64,000 nt of DNA from Thermococcus gorgonarius (GTDB lineage Archaea > Methanobacteriota_B > Thermococci > Thermococcales > Thermococcaceae): the NCBI RefSeq assembly GCF_002214385.1, contig NZ_CP014855.1, forward strand, positions 806,001-870,000, given 5' to 3'. Positions 25,962 to 34,733 of the stretch are shown here, piece by piece. The translations under genes were made by a program, and so were the position numbers. Each line of letters opens with the position of its first letter. Position 1 is the stretch's first letter. Under the pieces are notes generated by a model, which ran no database searches, was not told the DNA's origin, and was given only the letters and a program-made list of their open reading frames with translations.

Positions 25962-27194
25962 ATGGCAAAGAAGAAGGAGTTTAGGCAGGCCGAGGTTAAC
26001 ATCGGCATGGTCGGTCACGTTGATCACGGCAAAACGACTCTCACAAAGGCTTTAACTGGAATCTGGACTGACACGCACAGCGAAGAGCTGAGGAGAGGAA
26101 TTACCATCAAGATAGGCTTTGCCGATGCCGAGATAAGGAAGTGCCCGAAGTGCGGCAGGTACTCTACATCACCGATTTGTCCGTACTGCGGTGCTGAGAC
26201 AGAATTCGAGAGAAGGGTTTCCTTCATAGACGCTCCCGGGCACGAGGCGCTCATGACCACGATGCTTGCCGGCGCTTCCCTTATGGATGGTGCGGTTCTC
26301 GTCATAGCGGCCAACGAAGGCGTCATGCCCCAGACGAGGGAGCACCTCATGGCTTTGCAGATAGTTGGCAACAAGAACATAGTCATAGCCCTCAACAAGA
26401 TCGAGCTCGTGGACAGGGAAAAAGTTCTCCAGCGCTATAACGAGATAAAGGAGTTCGTTAAGGGCACCGTCGCTGAGAACGCTCCCATAATCCCGATTTC
26501 AGCCCTTCACGGGGCGAACGTTGATGTACTGCTGGCGGCTATTGAGGAGTTCATACCAACTCCCAAGCGCGATCCAAATAAGCCACCCAAGATGCTCGTC
26601 CTGAGGAGCTTCGACGTAAACAAACCGGGAACCCCTCCCGAGAAGCTCGTTGGGGGCGTAATCGGTGGTTCTATCGTTCAGGGCAAGCTTAAAGTGGGCG
26701 ACGAGATAGAGATCAGACCCGGCGTCCCCTACGAGGAGCACGGAAGGATAAAGTACGAACCGATAACGACCGAAATAGTATCGCTCCAGGCGGGTGGACG
26801 GTTCGTTGAAGAGGCTTACCCGGGTGGCCTCGTCGGAGTTGGGACCAAGCTCGACCCGTTCCTGACCAAGGGAGACCTCATGGCGGGAAACGTCGTCGGG
26901 AAGCCGGGCAAACTTCCACCGGTATGGGAGGACCTAACTCTGGAAGTTCACCTTCTTGAAAGGGTCGTCGGAACTGCGGAGGAACTCAAGGTCGAGCCGA
27001 TAAAGCGGAAGGAGGTTCTCCTACTGAACGTTGGAACCGCCAGAACGATGGGTCTCGTCACTGGCCTCGGAAAGGACACGGTCGAGCTGAAGCTCCAGAT
27101 ACCGGTCTGTGCCGAGGTAGGAGACCGCGTTGCTATAAGCAGGCAGGTTGGCTCAAGGTGGAGGCTTATAGGATACGGCTTCATCAGGGAGTAG
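25962..27194 (+). CDS. eif2g: Translation initiation factor aIF2 subunit gamma
   Basis: A 410-residue GTPase that carries Met-tRNAi to the small ribosomal subunit as part of the aIF2 heterotrimer. G motifs are complete: GHVDHGKT (G1), the switch 1 region [16 protein letters not shown] (G3), NKIE (G4) and SALHGAN (G5). The zinc knuckle of the gamma subunit is intact ([16 protein letters not shown]). Domains II and III follow from ~205. Length is normal. The start follows gggtgtgag. The next gene, a PIN protein, is 36 bases downstream and probably cotranscribed, an arrangement common in Thermococcales. Confidence 0.97.
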   Translation: MAKKKEFRQAEVNIGMVGHVDHGKTTLTKALTGIWTDTHSEELRRGITIKIGFADAEIRKCPKCGRYSTSPICPYCGAETEFERRVSFIDAPGHEALMTTMLAGASLMDGAVLVIAANEGVMPQTREHLMALQIVGNKNIVIALNKIELVDREKVLQRYNEIKEFVKGTVAENAPIIPISALHGANVDVLLAAIEEFIPTPKRDPNKPPKMLVLRSFDVNKPGTPPEKLVGGVIGGSIVQGKLKVGDEIEIRPGVPYEEHGRIKYEPITTEIVSLQAGGRFVEEAYPGGLVGVGTKLDPFLTKGDLMAGNVVGKPGKLPPVWEDLTLEVHLLERVVGTAEELKVEPIKRKEVLLLNVGTARTMGLVTGLGKDTVELKLQIPVCAEVGDRVAISRQVGSRWRLIGYGFIRE

Positions 27195-27230
27195 CCTTTT
27201 TGTTTCTCCTTCTTCGTTTTGGTGGTTTAA

Positions 27231-27644
27231 ATGGGGAGGAAAGAGTGGATCGTTGTTCCCGACACCAACTTTCTCCTCGTTCCGGGACAGTTCGGCGTCG
27301 ATATCATAGGGGAGCTCAATAGGATACTCGACGTGAAGTTCAAGATCGTTGTCCCAAACGTCGTCCTCCAGGAGCTGGAGGTTATAGAGAGGAAATCGAG
27401 GGGGAAAGACCTTCTGGCCGTAAGAATGGCGAAGAAGCTGGCCGAGCGCTTCGAGAAGGTTGATATTGGGGAGTTCGGGAAGAAACCTATAGATGACCAG
27501 ATTTTCGACTTCGCCGTGAAAAACGAACGCGTCATAGTCTGCACCAACGACAAGGGACTGAAGAAGAGACTTAGGGAGAAAGGTATCCCTGTCGTTTATC
27601 TCCGCTCTAAGAAGATCCTTGAGCTTGAGGGGATGCTGGACTGA
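27231..27644 (+). CDS. Fcf1/Utp24-type PIN domain protein (COG1412)
   Basis: A 137-residue PIN domain protein with acidic residues in VVPDTNFLL, LQELEVIER, PIDDQIFDFA and VCTNDKGLKK. The order and the D-x-x-I/F spacing place it with the archaeal Fcf1-like group, relatives of the eukaryotic small-subunit rRNA processing nucleases, rather than VapC toxins; there is no antitoxin gene. Its position straight after aIF2-gamma supports a housekeeping role in translation or rRNA maturation (inference). Start preceded by ggtggtttaa. Confidence 0.88.
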   Translation: MGRKEWIVVPDTNFLLVPGQFGVDIIGELNRILDVKFKIVVPNVVLQELEVIERKSRGKDLLAVRMAKKLAERFEKVDIGEFGKKPIDDQIFDFAVKNERVIVCTNDKGLKKRLREKGIPVVYLRSKKILELEGMLD

Positions 27645-27788
27645 TCCCCCCGTTCTAAAGGCAGAGTTTTTAGAGAGGAGGATAAAAGTTTTTGATGCGT
27701 CAAAAAGGCCCTCTAAAGGTCGGTTCTTTTTATCGTTTCAGTTCAAAACCCTTAAATTCTCCCCGCCGTTTGTCCCCTGGGTGAGAGA

Positions 27789-28565
27789 ATGTACACGGAA
27801 GAGGAACTGCTTGAGGAAATAAAGGAACTCATGGAGGACGAAGAGCTTTTCAAAATGTACGAGCGAACGTTCAGGGAGTACCACTACTACTTCGACACCA
27901 CCAACTACATAGTCCTCAACGTTTACAACTTCAACGACCACGGGCCGATACACGTCCTCCTGACGACGAGAAGGGCTCTGGAACTGCTCAGGATCATTAA
28001 AAAGTTCGGCATGCAGACCACCGCCGAAAAGCTCGGAAAGCCCCTCCGCTGGAGCAAGTTCATCGTCGCCTTCGGCGCGCTCTTCCACGACATCGGCAAC
28101 ATGATACACAGAACGCCCCACTACCAGTTCAGCGTCTTCCTGGCCGAGCCCATCGTGGATAAGCTTGTGAAGGAGTTCGAGAAGGAAGACCCGCTCCTGC
28201 TGAAGGCCCTCACGCTCAACGCCATCTACACCCACGATGAACATGTCCAGTGCACCACTATCGAGGGCTCTTTGGTTACCATAGCGGACGGCTGCGACAT
28301 GGAGGAGGGACGGAGCAGGCTGGTTCACGGAAAGGACGTCGTTGACATCCACGCCGTTTCGGCGCTGGCTATCAAGAGAGTGGAGATAAAGGAGGGCGAC
28401 GAGGAGCAGCCAATACTGATCGAAATATGGATGAAACACCCCGCCGGGATATTCCAAGTGGACGAGATCCTGACGAAGAAGGTCAAGAGCTCGCTCCTCA
28501 GCGGAAAGGTCAGGCTGAGGATACACACGGGCACTGGCGAGGAGGTAGTGGAAAAGGTGGTCTAA
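27789..28565 (+). CDS. HD-domain metal-dependent phosphohydrolase
   Basis: A 258-residue soluble protein. The HD motif is in FGALFHDIGNMIHR (~96-109) with an upstream His in GPIHVLL and a downstream set in THDEHVQC and TIADGCDMEEG. HD hydrolases cleave phosphate esters of nucleotides; the substrate is unknown. A C-terminal domain of ~80 residues (EIWMKHPAGIFQVDEIL) follows. Start preceded by gggtgaga. A DUF434 gene begins 32 bases later but has its own leaderless-type promoter. Confidence 0.87.
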   Translation: MYTEEELLEEIKELMEDEELFKMYERTFREYHYYFDTTNYIVLNVYNFNDHGPIHVLLTTRRALELLRIIKKFGMQTTAEKLGKPLRWSKFIVAFGALFHDIGNMIHRTPHYQFSVFLAEPIVDKLVKEFEKEDPLLLKALTLNAIYTHDEHVQCTTIEGSLVTIADGCDMEEGRSRLVHGKDVVDIHAVSALAIKRVEIKEGDEEQPILIEIWMKHPAGIFQVDEILTKKVKSSLLSGKVRLRIHTGTGEEVVEKVV

Positions 28566-28597
28566 ACCCTTTTAACTGGTTCTTCCCACTCTCTTCC

Positions 28598-29245
28598 ATG
28601 TCCCTTCACGAGGCATATCAGGACCTCAAGTACCTCCTCAACAGAGGTTACAGGAAAAAAAGCGCCCTGAAGTTCGTCGCCGACCACTACCGTCTGACCC
28701 TTGAGGAGAGGCATCTCCTCGCTAGGTGCGTTTTTTCTGACTCCTGGATTGAAGAGGTCAGGAGAAAGCTTCTAAAACCTGAAGAGCTCGCCGGCATAAC
28801 CCTCGCCATAGACGGCTTCAACGTCCTGATAACCATGGAATCTATTCTGGAAGGGAGGGCGATACTCTGTGAGGACGGCCTGGTTAGAGACCTGAAGTAT
28901 CAGGGAAGGTATAAGCTCAACGAGAACACGGAGAGACTTCTTAGGGAGACCGTGAGGGAGCTGGGAGAACTCGGAGTAGGTAAAGCGGTCTTCTTCTACG
29001 GGAGGAACGTCCCGAAGAGCGGGGTTGTAAAGGCGCTGACTGAGAAATCCCTTGAGGAATTCGGAGTCCCAGGCGAAGTTTACCTAGTGAAGAGCCCCGA
29101 CTTCGAGCTGAAGAGGTTTGAAGCCGTCGCAACAGCAGATGTGGGGATAATCTCCAAAGTCAGCCATGTTTTTGACCTTCCGGGACACTTTGCCAGGATG
29201 TTTCAAAAAACCGTTGAGTCGTTTTTTGACGTTGTCCGCCGTTAG
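28598..29245 (+). CDS. DUF434 domain-containing protein
   Basis: A 215-residue protein matching the archaeal DUF434 / COG2454 group: an N-terminal helical region (DUF434, ~1-55, with KFVADHYRLTLEERHLLARC) followed by a PIN-like or NYN-like Rossmann domain (LAIDGFNVLITMESIL with the Asp, KAVFFYGRNVPKSG, and TADVGIISK). It may be another nuclease of the PIN superfamily, but function is undescribed. ATG 28598 lies about 28 bases after the TATA-like cttttaactgg, so it is probably leaderless. Confidence 0.78.
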   Translation: MSLHEAYQDLKYLLNRGYRKKSALKFVADHYRLTLEERHLLARCVFSDSWIEEVRRKLLKPEELAGITLAIDGFNVLITMESILEGRAILCEDGLVRDLKYQGRYKLNENTERLLRETVRELGELGVGKAVFFYGRNVPKSGVVKALTEKSLEEFGVPGEVYLVKSPDFELKRFEAVATADVGIISKVSHVFDLPGHFARMFQKTVESFFDVVRR

Positions 29246-29393
29246 GCCGTTAAAGTACTCCCTAATTTTTTAGAAAATCTCGAAATACAGCAACATAGTC
29301 TAGCTCACTAGAAAGCCTTTAATATTATGAGAGCGAAAGGTATTGTTGAAGTATTACCCGCTTTACTTTTCTGCGGGTCTTGGAGGGGAACAT

Positions 29394-30455
29394 ATGAAAA
29401 AACTTGCCAAATACATTATTGTTGTGCTTTTCATTGGGATAGTCCTGAGCAGTGGCTGTACCGGCGGTGGAACCAAGGAAACCAGCAGCTCAAAGAGCTC
29501 GAATTCTCAATCAACGACATCGGCATCCCACGGGACTTCCACGACGACTCAGACAACCTTAACGCAGACAGCTGCCTACTGGACAAGCCCGTGGGAATAC
29601 TCGCCGGTTAAGGTTGGCAGTGAAGTTTACAACGTCACATACTACAAGGTCCACTACAAAGTCCAGCCCAACCAGAGCTCCCCGGTGTATGAGTACGTTG
29701 TGGAAAAGCGCGTGGATAAAACTAAGGTTCACGTTTACGGCAGGAGCCTCACCGGGAACACAGTCGATCTCGGTGAACACGATGTTTACCAGTACGAGAC
29801 CATCGTGACGCCAGTAAAGGCCGCGAACCTAAATGGAAAGCTCACGCTCAAAGTCTGGTACAAAAACAGCGTTGGGGAGGCCTTCGTTTACCCGTGGGAT
29901 ATAGTCTGGGCCAGCTACTTCAGCCCCTATGGTTCCATGGGGGCAAACGAATTCGTTGGTCTGGAGATGGAGTACGGTGGAAAATCTTTTACAATGACAA
30001 ACGGCGCCGCTTTCAAGAATGGAGTGCTCCCGTACTTTGAGGGAGACACAGAGTGGATGAGCGAAATCAACACGGATCTTACGAACCTTTACATGGGCTG
30101 GTTTGCGGTTATTCACGTGACTGTCTGGAATGAGTTCAGGGCGAAGAACGTCTTTCAGCCTCTAAGCGGTTCTCTCTCGGACGGTCAGGGCCACACAATA
30201 AGCTGGAGCTCGGAACCGGATGGGACGGCTGAGTTTTCTGGAGTTAAGTTCGCTCTCATTAAGTTCCAGTGGAGCTACAGCGGTGCCCCTGAGGGGACTT
30301 CAATAGACGGGCACGGGAAGTTCTCGCCCTACGTTTTCATGCCCTTCGAGGTTGAGGGCCACTTTACGTACATGGATTCCAAAACCGGGGAGAGCACCAC
30401 AATCTATGGGTACATGGAGATAGAAGATCTGAAGCTGAATGAGGTGAGTCCATGA
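29394..30455 (+). CDS. Secreted lipoprotein of unknown function, single-domain
   Basis: A 353-residue lipoprotein. The signal peptide has a hydrophobic stretch (~6-18) and lipobox LSSGC, followed by a Ser/Thr-rich linker (~22-60) expected to be glycosylated. The extracellular part starts with YWTSPWEYSPVKVGSEVYNV and continues with a beta-rich domain containing KVHYKVQPN and YEYVVEKRVDKTKVHVYG, which recurs in the third gene of this cluster. ATG 29394 is chosen for the gagggg ribosome site and signal peptide. The stop overlaps the next start (ATGA). Function unknown; it sits on the outer face of the membrane. Confidence 0.75.
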   Translation: MKKLAKYIIVVLFIGIVLSSGCTGGGTKETSSSKSSNSQSTTSASHGTSTTTQTTLTQTAAYWTSPWEYSPVKVGSEVYNVTYYKVHYKVQPNQSSPVYEYVVEKRVDKTKVHVYGRSLTGNTVDLGEHDVYQYETIVTPVKAANLNGKLTLKVWYKNSVGEAFVYPWDIVWASYFSPYGSMGANEFVGLEMEYGGKSFTMTNGAAFKNGVLPYFEGDTEWMSEINTDLTNLYMGWFAVIHVTVWNEFRAKNVFQPLSGSLSDGQGHTISWSSEPDGTAEFSGVKFALIKFQWSYSGAPEGTSIDGHGKFSPYVFMPFEVEGHFTYMDSKTGESTTIYGYMEIEDLKLNEVSP

Positions 30456-31546
30456 AGCGTTTCCTTTTGCTCCCTCTTCTTTTCTTTATAGTGATTTCTG
30501 CGGCCTGCATCGGCTTTCGAGCCCCAACGGTAACCACTTCATCCTCCAGCCCGAATTACACAACGACTATTTCCCCCACTCCAGAAACCCGGAACATGAC
30601 GCTCGTGTGGCATCTTGACAAACACGGCGAACCATTTATGGATCTTACCCCAGACGGAAGCCTCGCAGCCGTGGTGGATTGGGAAAGAGCTATTGTATAT
30701 CTAGTTAAGCCCAACGGCACTGATAGATCCTTTGAAGTGGAAGAAGGGGCTGTAATTAGTGGCATTGCCATAAAAAATGAGACCGTCTACGTTCTTGGCA
30801 GCTACAAAGATTATTCCGGGGTCAAAAAGTACTCGTGGTGGGGTCCGGTCGGCGTGGAAAAACACGGCTGGGCGGGTAGCGTAGCCGACAGCATCGCCCG
30901 CTCGCCGAGCGGAAACCACCTCTGTTACCTCGTGACAACCGGAGCAACAACCCAGGAACTCTACTGCGATGGAAAGAAAATGGAACTCAATCCAAACGAT
31001 TATGACCTTAATTCGGTCTCGGATTCTGGCGTCGTTGTCCTAGCGAGGGCTGACAAAGCCTTTGTTTTCAAAGAAGGCTTAGAGATGCTCAGCTTCAACA
31101 CCAGCAACGTCATAGCCTACCGTGACAGGCTCCTCTCGAGCGAGGGCGAGAAGCTCAGGGTTTACTCGCTCAACGGTGATGTCCTGGCAAAGAGGGAGGG
31201 CTACACGTTCAGGATGACGACGCTGATGCGCTGGACCCTCATTCCAACGGGGAAATACATCTTCAGGTACGAGCCGCTTGAGGACACCTCCGTCCTCACG
31301 TGGAACCTCACGGAACTCAGAACACTCCCGGGATTCCCATATTTCGCCAACGAGAACTTCGTGGTTACGGCCAAAGACGGGCTGATTCACTGCTACTCCC
31401 TTGAGGACTTCCACGAGGTCTTCAGCATGAAGGTTCCGGGGGACTCGCTTGGCTACGTGAAACTGAGCAACGACGGGAGGGTTCTCATTCTCTCAGATGA
31501 GTTTGGCGGTTTTTGGCTTTATAAGGCCGCTGATTCGCGCGGTTGA
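30452..31546 (+). CDS. Secreted lipoprotein, beta-propeller-like
   Basis: A 364-residue lipoprotein: signal peptide with lipobox ISAAC (~15-19), a Ser/Thr/Pro linker (~25-48), then repeated segments reading like a beta-propeller: LTPDGSLAAVVDWERAIVYL, RSPSGNHLCYLVTTG, VSDSGVVVLARADKAFVF, LSNDGRVLILSDEFGGFWLY. About six blades of 40-50 residues fit the length. A ligand or enzymatic role cannot be given. It is coupled to the preceding lipoprotein by a 4-base overlap and followed 21 bases later by the third lipoprotein gene, with ggaggtttgctgt before that start. Confidence 0.72.
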   Translation: MKRFLLLPLLFFIVISAACIGFRAPTVTTSSSSPNYTTTISPTPETRNMTLVWHLDKHGEPFMDLTPDGSLAAVVDWERAIVYLVKPNGTDRSFEVEEGAVISGIAIKNETVYVLGSYKDYSGVKKYSWWGPVGVEKHGWAGSVADSIARSPSGNHLCYLVTTGATTQELYCDGKKMELNPNDYDLNSVSDSGVVVLARADKAFVFKEGLEMLSFNTSNVIAYRDRLLSSEGEKLRVYSLNGDVLAKREGYTFRMTTLMRWTLIPTGKYIFRYEPLEDTSVLTWNLTELRTLPGFPYFANENFVVTAKDGLIHCYSLEDFHEVFSMKVPGDSLGYVKLSNDGRVLILSDEFGGFWLYKAADSRG

Positions 31547-31567
31547 ACATGATGGGAGGTTTGCTGT

Positions 31568-33406
31568 ATGGGAAAACGTAACCTAGCACTGCTGCTGGTT
31601 GCCGTCCTCCTTTTTGGAGTTATTTCCAGCGGATGTCTCGGAGGAGGTGGAAACGAAAGTAGTCCCTCCGAAACGTACTCCGAATCAAGCGGTAGCTCGG
31701 GGAGCACGTCCGGGGGAACTTCCGGAGAAGAGACAGTCTCGACGACATGGGAGAGCCCCTGGGACGCCTACAACCCGGTTACGGTTGACGGAAAGGATTA
31801 CTACATAACCCAGGTTAAATACACGTTCACCATAAAGACGGGAGAGGGAGAGCACACCTACGAAGTGGAGAAGAAGAGGGGCTACATCAAGGCGCACGTC
31901 TACTCTGAGGAGAACGGGGAGAAAAAAGACCTCGGCGAGTTCAACCTCTTCACTTACTATGGAAAAATTACCCCCATCAACGACCCGAACGTCACCGAGC
32001 CCTTTGAGTACGTCGTCATGGTCAAGGAGAGAACCAAAGACACCGACCAGTACTTCCTCAACCCACTGCCTGATTTCGGTGCCCTAAGCACAGGGGGTAG
32101 CGTGGTTGCGGAGGCCAAGAGCGGGGACAGCTACTTCTACTGGAGCAACCCCGCCGCGGTTGGGCAGTACTCAGAGCTTCCCCATACTGCGGGCGACATA
32201 GAGTCCGTCTTCGAAAACATAGGGGGGTACATCACACAGGCATGGATGGCACTGATAAGCTCTGGAGCTTGGAGCGGTCTGGAAGGGCACGATCTGATGA
32301 AGGAAGATGAGTACACCTTCTCCTTCATGGGGATGGGCTACCACTACAAGATTTCCCCCGACGGAAGCGTAACCCTGGACGGCAAGTCCTTCAGGGTCAG
32401 CAACGTCGAGTGGAGCTATTCCCTGGGTGGAGTGAGCATGCAGGGGAGGGCGACGATAGCGCCTTCTCTACCAGTGCCGATAGAAACAGAGGGGAATTTC
32501 GTAGACCTGAGCTCGGGAACCAAGGTTTACTCGAAGCTCAAGATCGAGGACATAAAGCTTGAGAGGGAGTTCGGCGGAATAGAAGTCAGCATAGAGGAGC
32601 CAACGTCTCCAGGTGAAGGGGCGGAAACGGGGACGGAAACCGAGACCAACACCCAGACGGAAACTCCGTCCGAGAGCTCCGAGAACTGGAAGCTCGCCTG
32701 GGACACCTCGGAGCCGATAGAGATTGGGGGCACCGCCTACGTGGTTAAGGGCATCACCTACGACATCACGTATAAAACATCCGGGGGGGAGGTCCACTAC
32801 ACGATGGAGAGCGGCTATACAAAGACAGATGACGGCTACAAGGTCTACGCGATAGTTAACATGGACGACGGCTCTACCTACAAGTTCGAAGTCATTTCAA
32901 GCGGGCTTGAGGAATACACGGGATGGGTTCTTTGGGTGCCCTCAGCCTTCCAGCTCACCGAGAGCGGTTCACCTGAAAAGGTCGTCATAACAGGGTCTTC
33001 CTGCGAATATTCCTACGATGAGAACACAGGGGAGATGAGCGGAGACCCGAACTGCGGTGCCGAGATAAGAGAAAGCCCCTTCGACCAGCTCTGGGACGTT
33101 TACAACGGCTTCGCGGGCGGGATCTATGGGGACGTCGTGACAGTTGAAGACCTTTCATCAAACGGGAACGGATACACGGTCTCGCCGGACGGTACGGTCA
33201 GCTTGGCCGGGATGGACTTCAAGCTCTACAACGTCAGCTGGAGCGGGAGCTTCATGGGCGCCCTTCCGGCCAACGGGTACACCCTCGTCGCCAGAGAGCT
33301 TCCCTTCCCGGTCGAGATAGTTGCCTCGATAAACGGCATTGGTAGCGGCCCACTCTACCTCCACACGAAGATAACGGACATCAAAATGGAAGAGGTCCAG
33401 GGTTAG
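31568..33406 (+). CDS. Secreted lipoprotein with a duplicated domain
   Basis: A 612-residue lipoprotein: lipobox ISSGC (~20-24), Ser/Gly/Thr linker, then two copies of the beta domain found in the first gene of the cluster. Copy 1 begins WESPWDAYNPVTVDGKDYYI (~61), copy 2 begins WKLAWDTSEPIEIGGTAYVV (~375), each with a strand pair Y-x-x-x-x-K-T-x-x-G-E-x-x-Y and a distal segment of the form V-SPDG-V-L-G-F-F-VS-VEWSYS/NVSWSGS. A Thr/Glu-rich linker (~345-370) separates the copies. The three lipoproteins probably form one operon. Function unknown. The stop overlaps the stop of the convergent nth gene by four bases. Confidence 0.75.
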   Translation: MGKRNLALLLVAVLLFGVISSGCLGGGGNESSPSETYSESSGSSGSTSGGTSGEETVSTTWESPWDAYNPVTVDGKDYYITQVKYTFTIKTGEGEHTYEVEKKRGYIKAHVYSEENGEKKDLGEFNLFTYYGKITPINDPNVTEPFEYVVMVKERTKDTDQYFLNPLPDFGALSTGGSVVAEAKSGDSYFYWSNPAAVGQYSELPHTAGDIESVFENIGGYITQAWMALISSGAWSGLEGHDLMKEDEYTFSFMGMGYHYKISPDGSVTLDGKSFRVSNVEWSYSLGGVSMQGRATIAPSLPVPIETEGNFVDLSSGTKVYSKLKIEDIKLEREFGGIEVSIEEPTSPGEGAETGTETETNTQTETPSESSENWKLAWDTSEPIEIGGTAYVVKGITYDITYKTSGGEVHYTMESGYTKTDDGYKVYAIVNMDDGSTYKFEVISSGLEEYTGWVLWVPSAFQLTESGSPEKVVITGSSCEYSYDENTGEMSGDPNCGAEIRESPFDQLWDVYNGFAGGIYGDVVTVEDLSSNGNGYTVSPDGTVSLAGMDFKLYNVSWSGSFMGALPANGYTLVARELPFPVEIVASINGIGSGPLYLHTKITDIKMEEVQG

Positions 33407-34137
33407 CCTTTTCTTCTCCCGTTTCCCTTTATGTCGTCGTCCGTTACAAGGCCCTTGGCATAGGGACACAGCTCTCTCAGCGGGCATTCGTCGCATTTTG
33501 GCCTTATCGGCCTGCAGATGCTCCTGCCGTGGTCAACCATCGCGTGGTTGACGTATATCCACTTCTCCTTGGGAATGAGCCTCACCAAGTACTCCTCAAC
33601 CTTCTCGGGGGCAACCCTGGGAGGAGCTAGGCCGAGGCGCTTGCTTATTCTGTTAACGTGGGTATCAACTGGTATAGCCTGTTTCCCAAAGCCGTACGCT
33701 AGGACTATGTTGGCGCACTTTCTCCCTATTCCAGGGAGCTTCATCAACTCGTTTATATCATCCGGAACCTTCCCGCCGTACTTCTCCAAGATTATCTGGG
33801 AGGCCTTAACGATCCACTCGCCCTTCGTCTTCCACAACCCAACTCCCTGCTTTCTCAGGAACTCCTGCATCTCCTCGATTGGAGTTGCCGCTATCGTCTC
33901 AATGTCCCTATAGCGCTTGAAAAGCTCCTCCCAGACGCGGTAGGTTACTTCATCCCTCATGCGCTGGGAGATGATGCAGTGGATTAGAGTCCTGTAGGGG
34001 TCACCTATGAGGAGCTTCTCCCGGGGATAGGTTTTAATGAGCAGGTCAACAATTTTTTCGGCCCTTTTCTTCTTTTCTTCCCAGCTTTCCCGGAAAGTAA
34101 ATCCCTCAAGGCTCAATGATTGTGATTTTGTCACCAT
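33403..34137 (-). CDS. nth: Endonuclease III (DNA glycosylase/AP lyase)
   Basis: A 244-residue base excision repair enzyme that removes oxidised pyrimidines. The helix-hairpin-helix LPGIGRKCANIVLAYGFG carries the catalytic Lys, and VDTHVNRISKRLGL the catalytic Asp. The Fe4S4 loop is CRPIRPKCDECPLRELC (C-x6-x... pattern complete with four Cys). The N-terminus is about 25 residues longer than E. coli Nth. Its 5' end overlaps the end of the upstream gene by 32 bases, so translation is coupled; the real start may be slightly downstream, since no clear ribosome site precedes ATG 34137. Confidence 0.93.
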   Translation of the reverse strand: MVTKSQSLSLEGFTFRESWEEKKKRAEKIVDLLIKTYPREKLLIGDPYRTLIHCIISQRMRDEVTYRVWEELFKRYRDIETIAATPIEEMQEFLRKQGVGLWKTKGEWIVKASQIILEKYGGKVPDDINELMKLPGIGRKCANIVLAYGFGKQAIPVDTHVNRISKRLGLAPPRVAPEKVEEYLVRLIPKEKWIYVNHAMVDHGRSICRPIRPKCDECPLRELCPYAKGLVTDDDIKGNGRRKG

Positions 34138-34534
34138 GAACTACCACCACCTTTCCTTCGGCTACCCTAACCTTCTTCAGATTCTCGAACTCTCTGCTAT
34201 AAACTTTTTGTCCTTTCCAGTTCAATATTCGAACCTCGCTCCCAAGAACGATCACAATGCCGCCCTTAAATGGAATCGCATCTTGAATATCAAATCCAAA
34301 ATCCAGCGTTATCTCACTCACTTCCCCCGTCGAGACTTCGATTCTAGTAGAGCTGTCAACTTTTAACGGGGATGGTTCGGCCAGGAGAACCTTGAACTGG
34401 AGTGGTTTTCCAAGCAGGTCAACCTCCACGGTTTCGCCGGTTCTGAGTTCTCTCTTTATCAGCTTTGACCTGAGTATTTCCTCGAAGCCGGCTGGGAGCT
34501 CGACATTAAAGAGGGGCTTCAACACAACCCTCAC
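34106..34534 (-). CDS. Small protein with a Cdc48-N-like half
   Basis: A 142-residue protein of unknown function, apparently restricted to this group. The first ~75 residues (LKPLFNVELPAGFEEILRSKL, then RELRTGETVEVDLLGKPLQF and KVLLAEPSPLKVDSSTRIEV) resemble the second N-terminal subdomain of Cdc48/VAT, where the pattern is V-x-x-G-D-x-v-x-v, F-x-V-x-x-x-x-P-x-x-v-x-v-T-x-x-T. The remaining ~65 residues form strands (IVIVLGSEVRILNWKGQKVYS) like propeller blades. There is no ATPase domain. GTG 34534 is chosen because gaaggtggtgat lies just before it and a TATA-like gatttaag is ~60 bases upstream. Stop overlaps the nth start. Confidence 0.6.
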   Translation of the reverse strand: MRVVLKPLFNVELPAGFEEILRSKLIKRELRTGETVEVDLLGKPLQFKVLLAEPSPLKVDSSTRIEVSTGEVSEITLDFGFDIQDAIPFKGGIVIVLGSEVRILNWKGQKVYSREFENLKKVRVAEGKVVVVHGDKITIIEP

Positions 34535-34733
34535 TGCTATCACCACCTTCTCATAACGGCAGGAAGCTTTCAACTTTCCGGAGACCTTGCTTAAATCGAC
34601 ATGTTGAGGATACACTGACGAGAGTCATGGGAAGACCTCAATATAGGGTGTGAAGTTAGTTCTCCTGGTGGAGGTAGGGATTAACAGGGAAAATGGAGGA
34701 ATAAGCCGGAAAACTAGTAATCTAGAAGGGATT

